A stretch of DNA of 41,680 bases from Nisaea nitritireducens (GTDB lineage: Bacteria; Pseudomonadota; Alphaproteobacteria; Thalassobaculales; Thalassobaculaceae): contig NZ_JACZFS010000075.1 in assembly GCF_014904795.1 (NCBI RefSeq), positions 1 through 41,680 on the forward strand. Reading direction: 5' to 3'. The position numbers were made by a program, and so were the translations under genes. Below the pieces are notes generated by a model. That model ran no database searches. It was not told where the DNA came from and saw only the letters and a program-made list of their open reading frames with translations. Every line of letters starts with the position of its first letter. Positions within the stretch are counted from its first letter, which is position 1. This document shows positions 16,255 through 23,572 of this stretch, piece after piece.

Positions 16255-16620
16255 ATGCTTGGCCTTTTTGGCAGACAGAGAGCTTATTGGGCGGCACCAA
16301 TTTTCGTCGCAATGGCCTTTCTGTCTCTAATTGCCAACAATGCTGTCGTGATCGATCCGTGGGAATCCCAAGCGCATCATACCGAGTTGACCGTGCAGGA
16401 TTTTGACGAACAGGACACTGATTCAGAAAACACTTCTCCCTCCGATCCGGAGGTGCGTTGTCATCTCACATTCGCTTGTCTGACTTTTATCGTCGCGAAT
16501 GATGTTTTGCGGCTTTTCCATCTTATTTCGAGACATTTCCATTCCCAGTCGAATTTCCTTGGTGACGGATTGCCTGTGTCTGGTTTGTTCAGGCCGCCAT
16601 CGTTGAGCAACCCGATCTAA
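16255..16620 (+). CDS. Hypothetical small membrane/secreted protein
   Basis: This is a 121-aa open frame behind TAGGAAGATAGAGA, a good ribosome-binding site. Residues 12-32 form a hydrophobic helix (AAPIFVAMAFLSLIANNAVV). An acidic, Ser/Asp/Glu-rich linker (about 50-68) and a second moderately hydrophobic segment with two cysteines (HLTFACLTFIVAND) follow. The tail is His-rich (RLFHLISRHFHSQ). I do not recognise a family. It stands alone behind a perfect FNR/FixK box and just before the propeller gene, which suggests a role linked to oxygen or copper status. Confidence 0.6.
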   Translation: MLGLFGRQRAYWAAPIFVAMAFLSLIANNAVVIDPWESQAHHTELTVQDFDEQDTDSENTSPSDPEVRCHLTFACLTFIVANDVLRLFHLISRHFHSQSNFLGDGLPVSGLFRPPSLSNPI

Positions 16621-16791
16621 TGGTTTTTCCGGAGGCTTGGCCAATTGGCGAGCCGTTTGATGGGGCTAAGGCGTGCCTCCGTAATTCCGGGCCGCCTGGT
16701 CTCTGCCAAACAATCTGAAAAATATACAAGGACCTGATCTCTCAGGGGGGGTGAACTCTGAGGGTCACGACCAGAATCCATGGAGTGAACG

Positions 16792-17928
16792 ATGTCGTCG
16801 AGATTTTCTCAGCGATCCCGGTGCTGTCTCGTGACAGCGAGTTCCTTTGCTAGCGCTTTGTCATCTCACCTGAAATCCACATTCTCTAAGCCATTTGGGG
16901 CGATCATTACTACCGCTATGCTAAGCGTCACCTCCAGTTTGGTTTATGCCCAGACGATTTATGTCCCGGAAGGGAGTGCCGATTCGGTTCTCGTAGTCGA
17001 TGGTGCAAACGGATCTACGATCCGCCGAATTGACGGATTGGAAGCGGTCCACGGTCTGTCCGGGACGGCGAATTCCGGCGTTCTCGTCGCCGGAAGTTTC
17101 ATAGAAACGGACAAACCCGTGGAGGCTCCAGCTTCCGTAACTGCTGGCGAGCATACTGCCCATCATGGGGCCTCTGGAAAATCGATCGGGCCAGCCATTG
17201 CAGGTATCAGCATCCTCTCCATCATCGACCGAGCTTCAGGAACTATCATTCGTCGATTAGAAGTTCCCGGTGCAGTACATCACACGGCGATGTCCCCAGA
17301 TGGCCGCTATGCAGTTGCCACCCATCCGGGGGCCGACGGCATCTCTATAATCGATTTGAGCAACTATGAGGTCACCGGATGGGTTCCAACCGGCCCGATG
17401 CCTAATTACTCAATCATTGACCAGTCATCCCAAACGGCCTTTGTGACGAACACCGGGAACGGGACTGTAAGCGAAGTCGATCTTGCGCGCGCATTTGTTA
17501 GGCGCAATTTTCTCGCAGGAGAAGCGCCTGAGCATATGGCGTACGGACTGGGTGCCGGAACTCTTTACATCGCAGATTCCGGCACAGGCCGCGTCATCGA
17601 GCTGGATGTCAACACCGGTAAAGTTCTCCGAGACATTGCCATCGATAGTGAAGTTCACGGTCTCGATCTGTCAGATGACGGAAAACGTCTGTTTGTCGCA
17701 GTTACAGGAAGCGATGCCGTTGCGTCCATAAACCTAAAATCAGGCTCAATTACGACCTACCCCCTAGGTTCCGAGCCATATCACGTGACCACGATTCCGA
17801 ATTCTGGTCAGGCTCTAGTCTCATCCAGAGCTAACCCAGAAGCTTGGGTGGTCGACATCTCGAGCGGCGCAGTGGTCAAGAGGTTCCAACTCTCCGGAGT
17901 GGGGCATCAAATGGTCGTAGTCAGATGA
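16792..17928 (+). CDS. Secreted YVTN-type beta-propeller protein
   Basis: This is a 378-aa protein with a long N-terminal export segment ending VYAQ (about residue 53), then repeated 40-45-residue blades of the YVTN/NHL kind (for example IYVPEGSADSVLVVDGANGS, SPDGRYAVATHPGADGISII, LYIADSGTGRVIELDVNTGK). Such propellers resemble the periplasmic partners of methylamine/nitrite/nitrous oxide systems and copper-island proteins. They act as scaffolds or bind haem d1 or metal in special cases, but no catalytic site is evident here. A His-rich insert (GEHTAHHG) near residue 123 could bind metal. It is presumed periplasmic. The 16621-16791 gap before it contains no other gene. Confidence 0.75.
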   Translation: MSSRFSQRSRCCLVTASSFASALSSHLKSTFSKPFGAIITTAMLSVTSSLVYAQTIYVPEGSADSVLVVDGANGSTIRRIDGLEAVHGLSGTANSGVLVAGSFIETDKPVEAPASVTAGEHTAHHGASGKSIGPAIAGISILSIIDRASGTIIRRLEVPGAVHHTAMSPDGRYAVATHPGADGISIIDLSNYEVTGWVPTGPMPNYSIIDQSSQTAFVTNTGNGTVSEVDLARAFVRRNFLAGEAPEHMAYGLGAGTLYIADSGTGRVIELDVNTGKVLRDIAIDSEVHGLDLSDDGKRLFVAVTGSDAVASINLKSGSITTYPLGSEPYHVTTIPNSGQALVSSRANPEAWVVDISSGAVVKRFQLSGVGHQMVVVR

Positions 17929-17982
17929 ATGGTGGATTCGATACCGGATCTACCCTTCCTCAGTTACTCGAAGCACATTGAA

Positions 17983-18002
17983 CGACAGCCTCGGAGCTGT
18001 CG
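17983..18002. promoter_or_regulatory. Hairpin just upstream of the DUF2933 gene
   Basis: CGACAGC and GCTGTCG are paired around ctcgga (perfect 7-bp arms), ending 14 bp before the ATG at 18017. It may be a terminator of the propeller gene without a U-run, or an RNA structure influencing initiation of the next gene. Confidence 0.4.
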
Positions 18003-18016
18003 GTTGGATGGTATAA

Positions 18017-18298
18017 ATGAACTCCTTGTTTAATCGCAGGTCTATTGCTTACGCAGGATTTATTCTAATCGCCGGATACTTCCTCTGGACAGAGCACTCG
18101 GCCCACATTCAGTTAGCCGTACCCTACCTCCCCTATCTCCTACTTCTTGCATGTCCGTTGCTTCATGTTTTCATGCATGGAGGACACGGGCACGGCAACG
18201 AAGCTCCGGCCGATTCCGATCACAGCCCCAGATCGAAAAAAGGAAACGAAACACCGAGATCATTCGGCGAACAAGCCGGGGAGCGGAATAATGACTGA
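18017..18298 (+). CDS. DUF2933 small membrane protein
   Basis: This is a 93-aa protein with two hydrophobic segments (about 10-24 and 31-52) and the DUF2933 signature ACPLLHVFMHGGHGHG, whose His-rich stretch probably binds metal. The hydrophilic tail is not conserved-looking. DUF2933 genes are regularly found next to isoprenylcysteine-methyltransferase-like genes in copper/heavy-metal islands, as here. It overlaps the next gene by 8 bp. The biochemical role is unknown. Confidence 0.8.
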   Translation: MNSLFNRRSIAYAGFILIAGYFLWTEHSAHIQLAVPYLPYLLLLACPLLHVFMHGGHGHGNEAPADSDHSPRSKKGNETPRSFGEQAGERNND

Positions 18299-18956
18299 GC
18301 CGCAGGCTGACTACGGATTGTGGTCATTGGTGATCATCAATTCGGCCGTGTTTATCATTTTCGCTTTCAGCTTCTTCAAACCGCAGACGAAACGCGACTG
18401 GAGGTCTTTTGGTGCCTTCAGCGCCTTTTTGATCGCTCTATTCACGGAGATGTACGGGTTTCCTCTGACCATCTACCTGCTGTCAGGCTGGCTGCAGAGC
18501 GCCTATCCGAATATCAACTGGCTCGCTCATGATTCGGGGCATCTCCCGGAAATGATATTCGGCTGGGAAAACAATCCCCATTTTGGGCCGTTCCACCTTC
18601 TAAGTTTTCTCTTGCTCGGCATCGGCTTCCTTCTCCTATCAGCAGCATGGCCCGCCCTCCATCAGGCGCAAAAGGAGGGAAGGCTCGCCGTAGCCGGTCT
18701 CTATGCGCGTATCCGGCATCCTCAGTATGTCGGTTTCGTCGCAATCCTGACCGGGTTTCTCGTCCAATGGCCGACGCTACTCACCATCGCGATGTATCCC
18801 GTTCTGCTGTTCATGTATTGGCGCCTGTCACTGTCGGAAGAAAAGGCCGCCGAAGCCGCCTTCGGCGAAGAATATCGCCGCTATGCCGAACGGACACCCC
18901 GTTTCATCCCACGCTTCGGAGATCCGCTTCCATCGAGTGGAGGCCCTCAAAATTGA
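18291..18956 (+). CDS. Isoprenylcysteine carboxyl methyltransferase-like (ICMT/PEMT) membrane protein
   Basis: This is a 221-aa polytopic membrane protein with about five hydrophobic segments. The C-terminal motif GLYARIRHPQYVGFVAILTGF, followed by EEKAAEAAFGEEYRRYAERTPRFIP, is the conserved SAM-binding and active region of the ICMT/PEMT family. Bacterial members methylate lipids or unknown substrates; in copper islands they co-occur with DUF2933 and their substrate is not known. The ATG at 18291 overlaps the DUF2933 stop. An upstream in-frame start would lie inside that gene. The stop overlaps the next start (TTGA). Confidence 0.85.
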   Translation: MTEPQADYGLWSLVIINSAVFIIFAFSFFKPQTKRDWRSFGAFSAFLIALFTEMYGFPLTIYLLSGWLQSAYPNINWLAHDSGHLPEMIFGWENNPHFGPFHLLSFLLLGIGFLLLSAAWPALHQAQKEGRLAVAGLYARIRHPQYVGFVAILTGFLVQWPTLLTIAMYPVLLFMYWRLSLSEEKAAEAAFGEEYRRYAERTPRFIPRFGDPLPSSGGPQN

Positions 18957-19669
18957 CCTTCGGCTATCGCTTCACATTGCCGGTCAAACACATAGCTGCA
19001 ACGGTCACGGTCATATCCATGGCCGGACTACTCTATGCGCTCGCCTCAGCGGTGCCTTGGTGGTCCGCCGACCAAATCGTGGTCAAGATCGCGGATACCG
19101 GTCAATGGGGTCCAGTGATTCTCATGCTCATCATGGCAGCCGCTGTCGTGTTCAGCCCCATACCAAGCGCCCCGATCACATTGGCGGCGGGAGCGGTCTA
19201 CGGGCATCTATGGGGCACTATATACGCACTTGCTGGTGCCGAGATCGGCGCACTAATCGCATTCGAACTCGCCAGACGGTTCGGGCGAGAACGGATTGGC
19301 CGCTGGATCGGGACGATCTCGCTTCCGCGAACGGTGAACTCCCAAGTCGGCCTCACCACGGTCGTATTTATCGCCCGCTTGCTGCCGGCTGTGTCCTTCG
19401 ACGTGATCAGCTATGCCGCAGGCCTCACTCGCTTGGATCGGTCGTGGTTTGCCCTCGCGACCGCCGCCGGGATGATACCGGCGACGTTCCTGCTATCGCA
19501 TACCGGCGCCGGTCTCAGGGCGATAGAAGATGACGGTATGGACATCCTTTTCAGTCTCACGGGGCTCGGACTCTTGTCGGGTATAGGCATCATTTTCGGT
19601 CTTTGGAGAACCAGGGCCGGAAGCCCAGAAACCTACGCGCAAACACTTGAGGAGAACTCGATCAAATGA
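18953..19669 (+). CDS. TVP38/TMEM64 (DedA-like SNARE-associated) membrane protein
   Basis: This is a 238-aa integral membrane protein with a hydrophobic N-terminal helix (about 15-35). The core family motif region reads FSPIPSAPITLAAGAVYGHLWG, then AEIGALIAFELARRFGRE and the later RLLPAVSFDVISYAAGLTR. Family members are putative lipid scramblases/transporters of the DedA superfamily, and mer/cop islands often carry one. A TTG start overlapping the previous stop (TTGA) is inferred because homology extends to near that point; an ATG at 19018 would remove the first helix partly. It overlaps the following permease gene by 4 bp. Confidence 0.82.
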   Translation: MTFGYRFTLPVKHIAATVTVISMAGLLYALASAVPWWSADQIVVKIADTGQWGPVILMLIMAAAVVFSPIPSAPITLAAGAVYGHLWGTIYALAGAEIGALIAFELARRFGRERIGRWIGTISLPRTVNSQVGLTTVVFIARLLPAVSFDVISYAAGLTRLDRSWFALATAAGMIPATFLLSHTGAGLRAIEDDGMDILFSLTGLGLLSGIGIIFGLWRTRAGSPETYAQTLEENSIK

Positions 19670-21003
19670 ACAGCGCCAAAAACGAAAAACGCGAAGCAAG
19701 CTATCAAGCCGACTCATTGTCACTCGGTGGCGCCGTCGCCATGGGAACCGGAGTCATGATCGGCGCCGGGATCTTCGCCTTGACGGGACAAATAGCAGAA
19801 CTGGCAGGGCCTTTGTTTCCTCTGGCTTTCATCGTTGGGGCCATAATCACCGGGTTCAGCGCCTACAGTTACATCAGCATGTCGAACGCTTGGCCCTCTT
19901 CCGGCGGGATCGCAATGATCCTGCAAAAATGCTACGGACCGGGGGCAGTCGCCGCCGGCGCCGCGCTCCTAATGGCGCTGAGTATGGTTATCGCCGAGAG
20001 TCTCGTTGCGAGAACTTTCGCGACTTATGTGCTGCGCCCCTTCGATATCGCGGACGGACCGTTGGTGCCGATACTCGCGGTTGGGGTCATCGTGTTCGCA
20101 TTTCTGATTAACATTGCCGGAAACCGGTCCGTGGGGTTGTTCTCGATCTTGATGGCCGCTGTCAAGATCGGCGGTATTGCCCTGTTCGGGATCGCCGCAC
20201 TCTGGTCAAGCGGCTTCAGCTTTGCAGCCTCTTCCTCCAATCCCGGAAGCTCGTTCGGCCCGATAGGTTTCGTCGCATCTGTAGCCTTGGCAATCCTAGC
20301 CTTTAAAGGATTCACGACCATCACCAATAGCGGTGCCGAAATCACGAACCCGCATCGCAATGTGGGCCGCGCTATCATGATCTCGATCGCGATTTGCGTG
20401 CTAACCTATCTTTTGGTCGCTTTCGGGGTCGGCTCGAGCTTAAGCCTCGACGAAATCATTGCTGCAAAGGACTATTCCCTAGCCGAAGCAGCCGAGCCGG
20501 CTTTTGGCAATACCGGCTTTTATATGACCGTGCTCCTCGCAGCCGTCGCCACTGTTTCAGGCGTCCTCGCAAGTGTCTTCGCCGTATCCCGCATGCTTGC
20601 CATGCTGACGGACATGAAGATGATCCCCCACAGCCATTTCGGCATGTCCGGGACAATCCAGCGACACACGCTGGTCTACACCGTGGTGATCGCGTCGATC
20701 CTCGCTGTTTTCTTTGACCTGAGCCGGATTGCGTCACTCGGTGCATTCTTCTACCTCGTGATGGATATGGTGGTGCATTGGGGTGTGTTCCGCTTCCGGC
20801 GCCACGAGACCGGAGCGTCGGCGCCGGTGTTGCTGCTGGCGCTCGGATTTGACGGCACCGTGCTTGCTGCATTCACTCTGATGAAGCTGGATACCGATCC
20901 AATGATCGTGTTTTACGCGGCCGGGGCGATTATCTCGGTCTTTGTCTTCGAGCGGTTCTATCTGGCTCGTTGGCTGGCTCCGCAAACCGAACACAGCCAT
21001 TGA
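19666..21003 (+). CDS. APC-superfamily amino-acid/polyamine permease
   Basis: This is a 445-aa protein with about 12 hydrophobic segments. The N-terminal signature SLGGAVAMGTGVMIGAGIFALTG is the unwound TM1 substrate site of APC transporters. A TM6-like segment (AILAFKGFTTITNSGAEITNPHRNVGRA) confirms the fold. It would import an amino acid, polyamine or similar in symport with protons. It is translationally coupled to the TVP38 gene (ATGA), so it belongs to the copper-linked operon, but the connection between substrate and copper is unclear. Confidence 0.88.
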   Translation: MNSAKNEKREASYQADSLSLGGAVAMGTGVMIGAGIFALTGQIAELAGPLFPLAFIVGAIITGFSAYSYISMSNAWPSSGGIAMILQKCYGPGAVAAGAALLMALSMVIAESLVARTFATYVLRPFDIADGPLVPILAVGVIVFAFLINIAGNRSVGLFSILMAAVKIGGIALFGIAALWSSGFSFAASSSNPGSSFGPIGFVASVALAILAFKGFTTITNSGAEITNPHRNVGRAIMISIAICVLTYLLVAFGVGSSLSLDEIIAAKDYSLAEAAEPAFGNTGFYMTVLLAAVATVSGVLASVFAVSRMLAMLTDMKMIPHSHFGMSGTIQRHTLVYTVVIASILAVFFDLSRIASLGAFFYLVMDMVVHWGVFRFRRHETGASAPVLLLALGFDGTVLAAFTLMKLDTDPMIVFYAAGAIISVFVFERFYLARWLAPQTEHSH

Positions 21004-21077
21004 GGATGAGGCTTCGTGACAGGGCGACCCGCTAGGCCGAACGCTCCGCCTCCAAAGCCATCGACACCCGTTGAGCG

Positions 21078-21542
21078 TTACGGATGGGCGTGGGCGACGA
21101 CGGGAATGCTGAAGCTGCGGAAGTGAAGGGTCAGATGAACCGTGTCGCCATGACTGATCGGTTCCCGGACATCAAGCAGCACCGCTTCGACATGCGAGGT
21201 TCCGAGGTCCAGGCGTTCGCGATCCAGAATCGCCAGCTCGGGGACAGGGCTCATTCCGGTGATTGGAAAGCGCAGCCGCAAGGCACCGGACGACGCTGTG
21301 CCGGAACTCACCCCGGTGAGCGTGAGCGGCTGTCCGCTCTCGTTCTCAATGGCGAACTTGACCCGCGCCGAAGCCCCTTGCGTGGCAGGTTCGACGGAGA
21401 GCTGCTCGATGGAGATGGCATCGAAGACATCTTTGGAGATGTCCGCATTCGCATCTCCGAAGTCCTCTGAAAACATCAGGGAGGCAAATATGGCGAGCCC
21501 GGCGCGGAGAGCCGGTTTTCCCTTGATGACATCCAGTCTCAT
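21078..21542 (-). CDS. PCuAC-like periplasmic protein lacking the copper ligands
   Basis: This is a 154-aa protein with a signal-like N-terminus (to about residue 34) and a fold-level match to the PCu(A)C/DUF461 copper chaperone. The C-terminal half SHVEAVLLDVREPISHGDTV, then HLTLHF, mirrors the GYHVMLMDLKxPLxxGDxV-TLxF region of PCuAC. The known Cu(I) ligands (H(M)X10M and HXM) are not conserved: the HVM position is HVE, and the earlier H/M pair reads GALRLRF. A new His pair occurs at the C-terminus (VVAHAHP). It overlaps the upstream ABC membrane-domain gene by 4 bp. It probably no longer binds copper in the classical way. Confidence 0.65.
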   Translation of the reverse strand: MRLDVIKGKPALRAGLAIFASLMFSEDFGDANADISKDVFDAISIEQLSVEPATQGASARVKFAIENESGQPLTLTGVSSGTASSGALRLRFPITGMSPVPELAILDRERLDLGTSHVEAVLLDVREPISHGDTVHLTLHFRSFSIPVVAHAHP

Positions 21543-22780
21543 GCTGTCCTCCGCTCCATGTTGCCAAGATCCACAAGTTCTTCGTCACCGCTCTGGTGGC
21601 GGGTTTCGTGAATGAAGTCCTGAAGTGCTGCGTAGCGAATCTTCACATCTTCAAGGATTTGATAATGTTGAAAAAGCTCCCTCAGAGGTGCTGAGATGTC
21701 CTTGTAGGCGGCAAGCGCGGCGACAAGCGCGCCAATCGTCAGGCGACCCTCGAGGACAAGGTACCCTCCGATGGAGTAGAAGAAAAACGGGGTGAGCGAG
21801 GTCAGGAAGTTGTTCAGCGCTTTCTGGAAGAATTTCCAGCGGTAGATCTTTTCACGCACCTCCTCGAGAAACCGGATCCTCTTGCGTATGGAGAACCGGA
21901 TACCGGACGAACGCGGGGCGCCACTGTCCTGCAAAACAGCTCCAAGCTCTCGGCCGAAGGCCCGGGTTCCGGAAACTCTCGTTCGTGTCAGCGCGTTCAC
22001 ACGCCGCTGGATTTTAGGGATCAGTGCAAGCTGAACCGGCAGCAGGGTCAGGGCGGCTGCGCCGAGTACGGGGTCCTGGAGGAACATGAAAAACAAGATT
22101 GTCGCCAGAGTCCCGCCCTGGAAAACGGGAACAGCGAACGCATCGGCAGCAAATCCGCCTATCGGCTCAATTTCCTGTGTGATCAGTGGGATGACTTCGG
22201 TATCTCGCTCTCCGTGAGCCCTGCGCTGCCAATGCCGGAATATGGTCAGGCGAAGGCGACGGAGAAGGCGCTCACCGACACGTCCTTTTCGAACATTGAG
22301 CCAGTACTTGGCGAGGCCGTTTGCGGCAATGGCGAGGAGATACAATCCGCTGAGCACGAATAGTAGGGTCGTTTCCGAGAAGCCGAACCGGTCGATCACT
22401 GATTCCGGTCTAGCCTCCGATAGTGCGTTATTGATGATCAGTTTCGGCAGTTCGAGCGTGGCATACAGGATGGGAAGCGAGAGGAGGCCGGCTGCGATCA
22501 GCATTGCCTGTTTCCGTGCCGAGTAACTGAGCACGAACGCATATATCCCCGCTTCACCCTGCGCATAGGTTCGCTTGGACGGGAGTGATTTTGCCCTTGC
22601 GCGCGCATTGTTCCAAAGCGCCTTGACCAGGAAATATAAACCCACGGCAACCAGGGCGAGCGGCGCCCAGACCAATACGACATGCATTACCGGGTGCAGC
22701 CACATAGGGACCGATGGTCCTATCTTGTGGCCCAGTGCATGAATGATTTCGTCCAGGAACGGATGCCGGGGATCGATCAT
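21539..22780 (-). CDS. ABC exporter transmembrane domain without an ATPase domain
   Basis: This is a 413-aa membrane protein that reads as the type I ABC exporter transmembrane fold. An extra N-terminal hydrophobic pair (about 28-50) is followed by the ABC membrane region with EVIPLITQEIEPIGGFAADAF, coupling-helix-like ARAFGRELGAVLQDSG and the late GYLVLEGRLTIGALVAALAAYKD segment that normally leads into the nucleotide-binding domain. The chain stops shortly afterwards. No Walker A or ABC signature is present here or elsewhere in the window, so an ATPase must act in trans or the protein has another use. It lies downstream of copB and overlaps the PCuAC-like gene by 4 bp. Confidence 0.8.
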   Translation of the reverse strand: MIDPRHPFLDEIIHALGHKIGPSVPMWLHPVMHVVLVWAPLALVAVGLYFLVKALWNNARARAKSLPSKRTYAQGEAGIYAFVLSYSARKQAMLIAAGLLSLPILYATLELPKLIINNALSEARPESVIDRFGFSETTLLFVLSGLYLLAIAANGLAKYWLNVRKGRVGERLLRRLRLTIFRHWQRRAHGERDTEVIPLITQEIEPIGGFAADAFAVPVFQGGTLATILFFMFLQDPVLGAAALTLLPVQLALIPKIQRRVNALTRTRVSGTRAFGRELGAVLQDSGAPRSSGIRFSIRKRIRFLEEVREKIYRWKFFQKALNNFLTSLTPFFFYSIGGYLVLEGRLTIGALVAALAAYKDISAPLRELFQHYQILEDVKIRYAALQDFIHETRHQSGDEELVDLGNMERRTA

Positions 22781-22819
22781 CTTCAGGGTTCTCGCAGTAT
22801 ATCGGTATTTTGGGTTTCA

Positions 22820-22851
22820 ACTACTCCGGCAAAGTGGACCGCCGGAGTAGT
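22820..22851 (-). terminator. Strong hairpin between copB and the ABC membrane-domain gene
   Basis: ACTACTCCGGC (22820-22830) and GCCGGAGTAGT (22841-22851) form perfect 11-bp arms. It follows copB by 17 bp on the minus strand. Only a weak T-rich stretch follows, so it may be a partial terminator that lowers expression of the two downstream genes relative to copAB. Confidence 0.6.
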
Positions 22852-22867
22852 CGATGAGATATACAGG

Positions 22868-23569
22868 TCAGAACATGACCCGGAACCCGACGACGAAGGA
22901 AACCACGTCGTCATCCTCTCCCTCGTCCCGGACCAGCCGCCCGCTTTCGCCGAGAGTCCGCTCCCAGTGAACGCCGACATATGGGGCGATGGCCCGATCA
23001 AGCAGGTCATAGCTGAGGCGCCCGCCGATCTCCAGTTTCGGTCCAAAGGCAGCTCGCCCTGTCGCCTCATCGTCGGCCAGCGGCAGGTCCAGTTCGATGC
23101 TCGGGGTGAAGATGATCTGGTTAGTGATAAGACCTTCATACTCGATCTCGAAGCGGGCAGACGGATATTCCGAGAGATACAGATCCGCATCTACCTCAAA
23201 CCATTGCTTGGCGAGGCCCTTGAGCCCGAGCACACCATACGTTCGGCGTGGTCCTCCGTCCGGGCTGTCGTAGCGCACTCCGGCAACAGCATCGAAGAAG
23301 GTGCTCACAGGCACTTGCAGGCGAAGCTGGTTTTCCAGCGTTTCGAATGCGTTTGCGTTGGTCCCGTATTCTGCTTCGCTGCGGACAACGAATTTGTACT
23401 CATCGGTTCCGGCGAAGGCATCGAGGTCCCAGGCATAAGCCGGTGAGCCTTCGCCGCTACGCCATTCCAACTGTTCCGCCTGGACGCCCCAGAACCATTG
23501 CTCCGCTGAGGCTGGGCTGTCAGATAGGATTGCTGCGAACACGGCGAGAGAAGCAATTCTGATCTTCAT
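22868..23569 (-). CDS. copB: Copper resistance outer-membrane protein CopB/PcoB
   Basis: This is a 233-aa protein with a signal peptide (about 1-22, SPASAEQ) and amphipathic beta strands ending in Phe (VVGFRVMF), typical of an outer-membrane barrel. The segments RYDSPDGGPRRTYGVLGLKG and APYVGVHWERTLG are characteristic of CopB/PcoB. The Met-rich N-terminal extension of many CopB proteins is absent. It lies directly behind the multicopper oxidase with 3 bp between, so the two are co-translated; an in-frame GTG at 23572 abuts the ATG and could also serve. It probably assists copper sequestration or efflux across the outer membrane. Confidence 0.88.
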   Translation of the reverse strand: MKIRIASLAVFAAILSDSPASAEQWFWGVQAEQLEWRSGEGSPAYAWDLDAFAGTDEYKFVVRSEAEYGTNANAFETLENQLRLQVPVSTFFDAVAGVRYDSPDGGPRRTYGVLGLKGLAKQWFEVDADLYLSEYPSARFEIEYEGLITNQIIFTPSIELDLPLADDEATGRAAFGPKLEIGGRLSYDLLDRAIAPYVGVHWERTLGESGRLVRDEGEDDDVVSFVVGFRVMF

Positions 23570-23572
23570 CAC

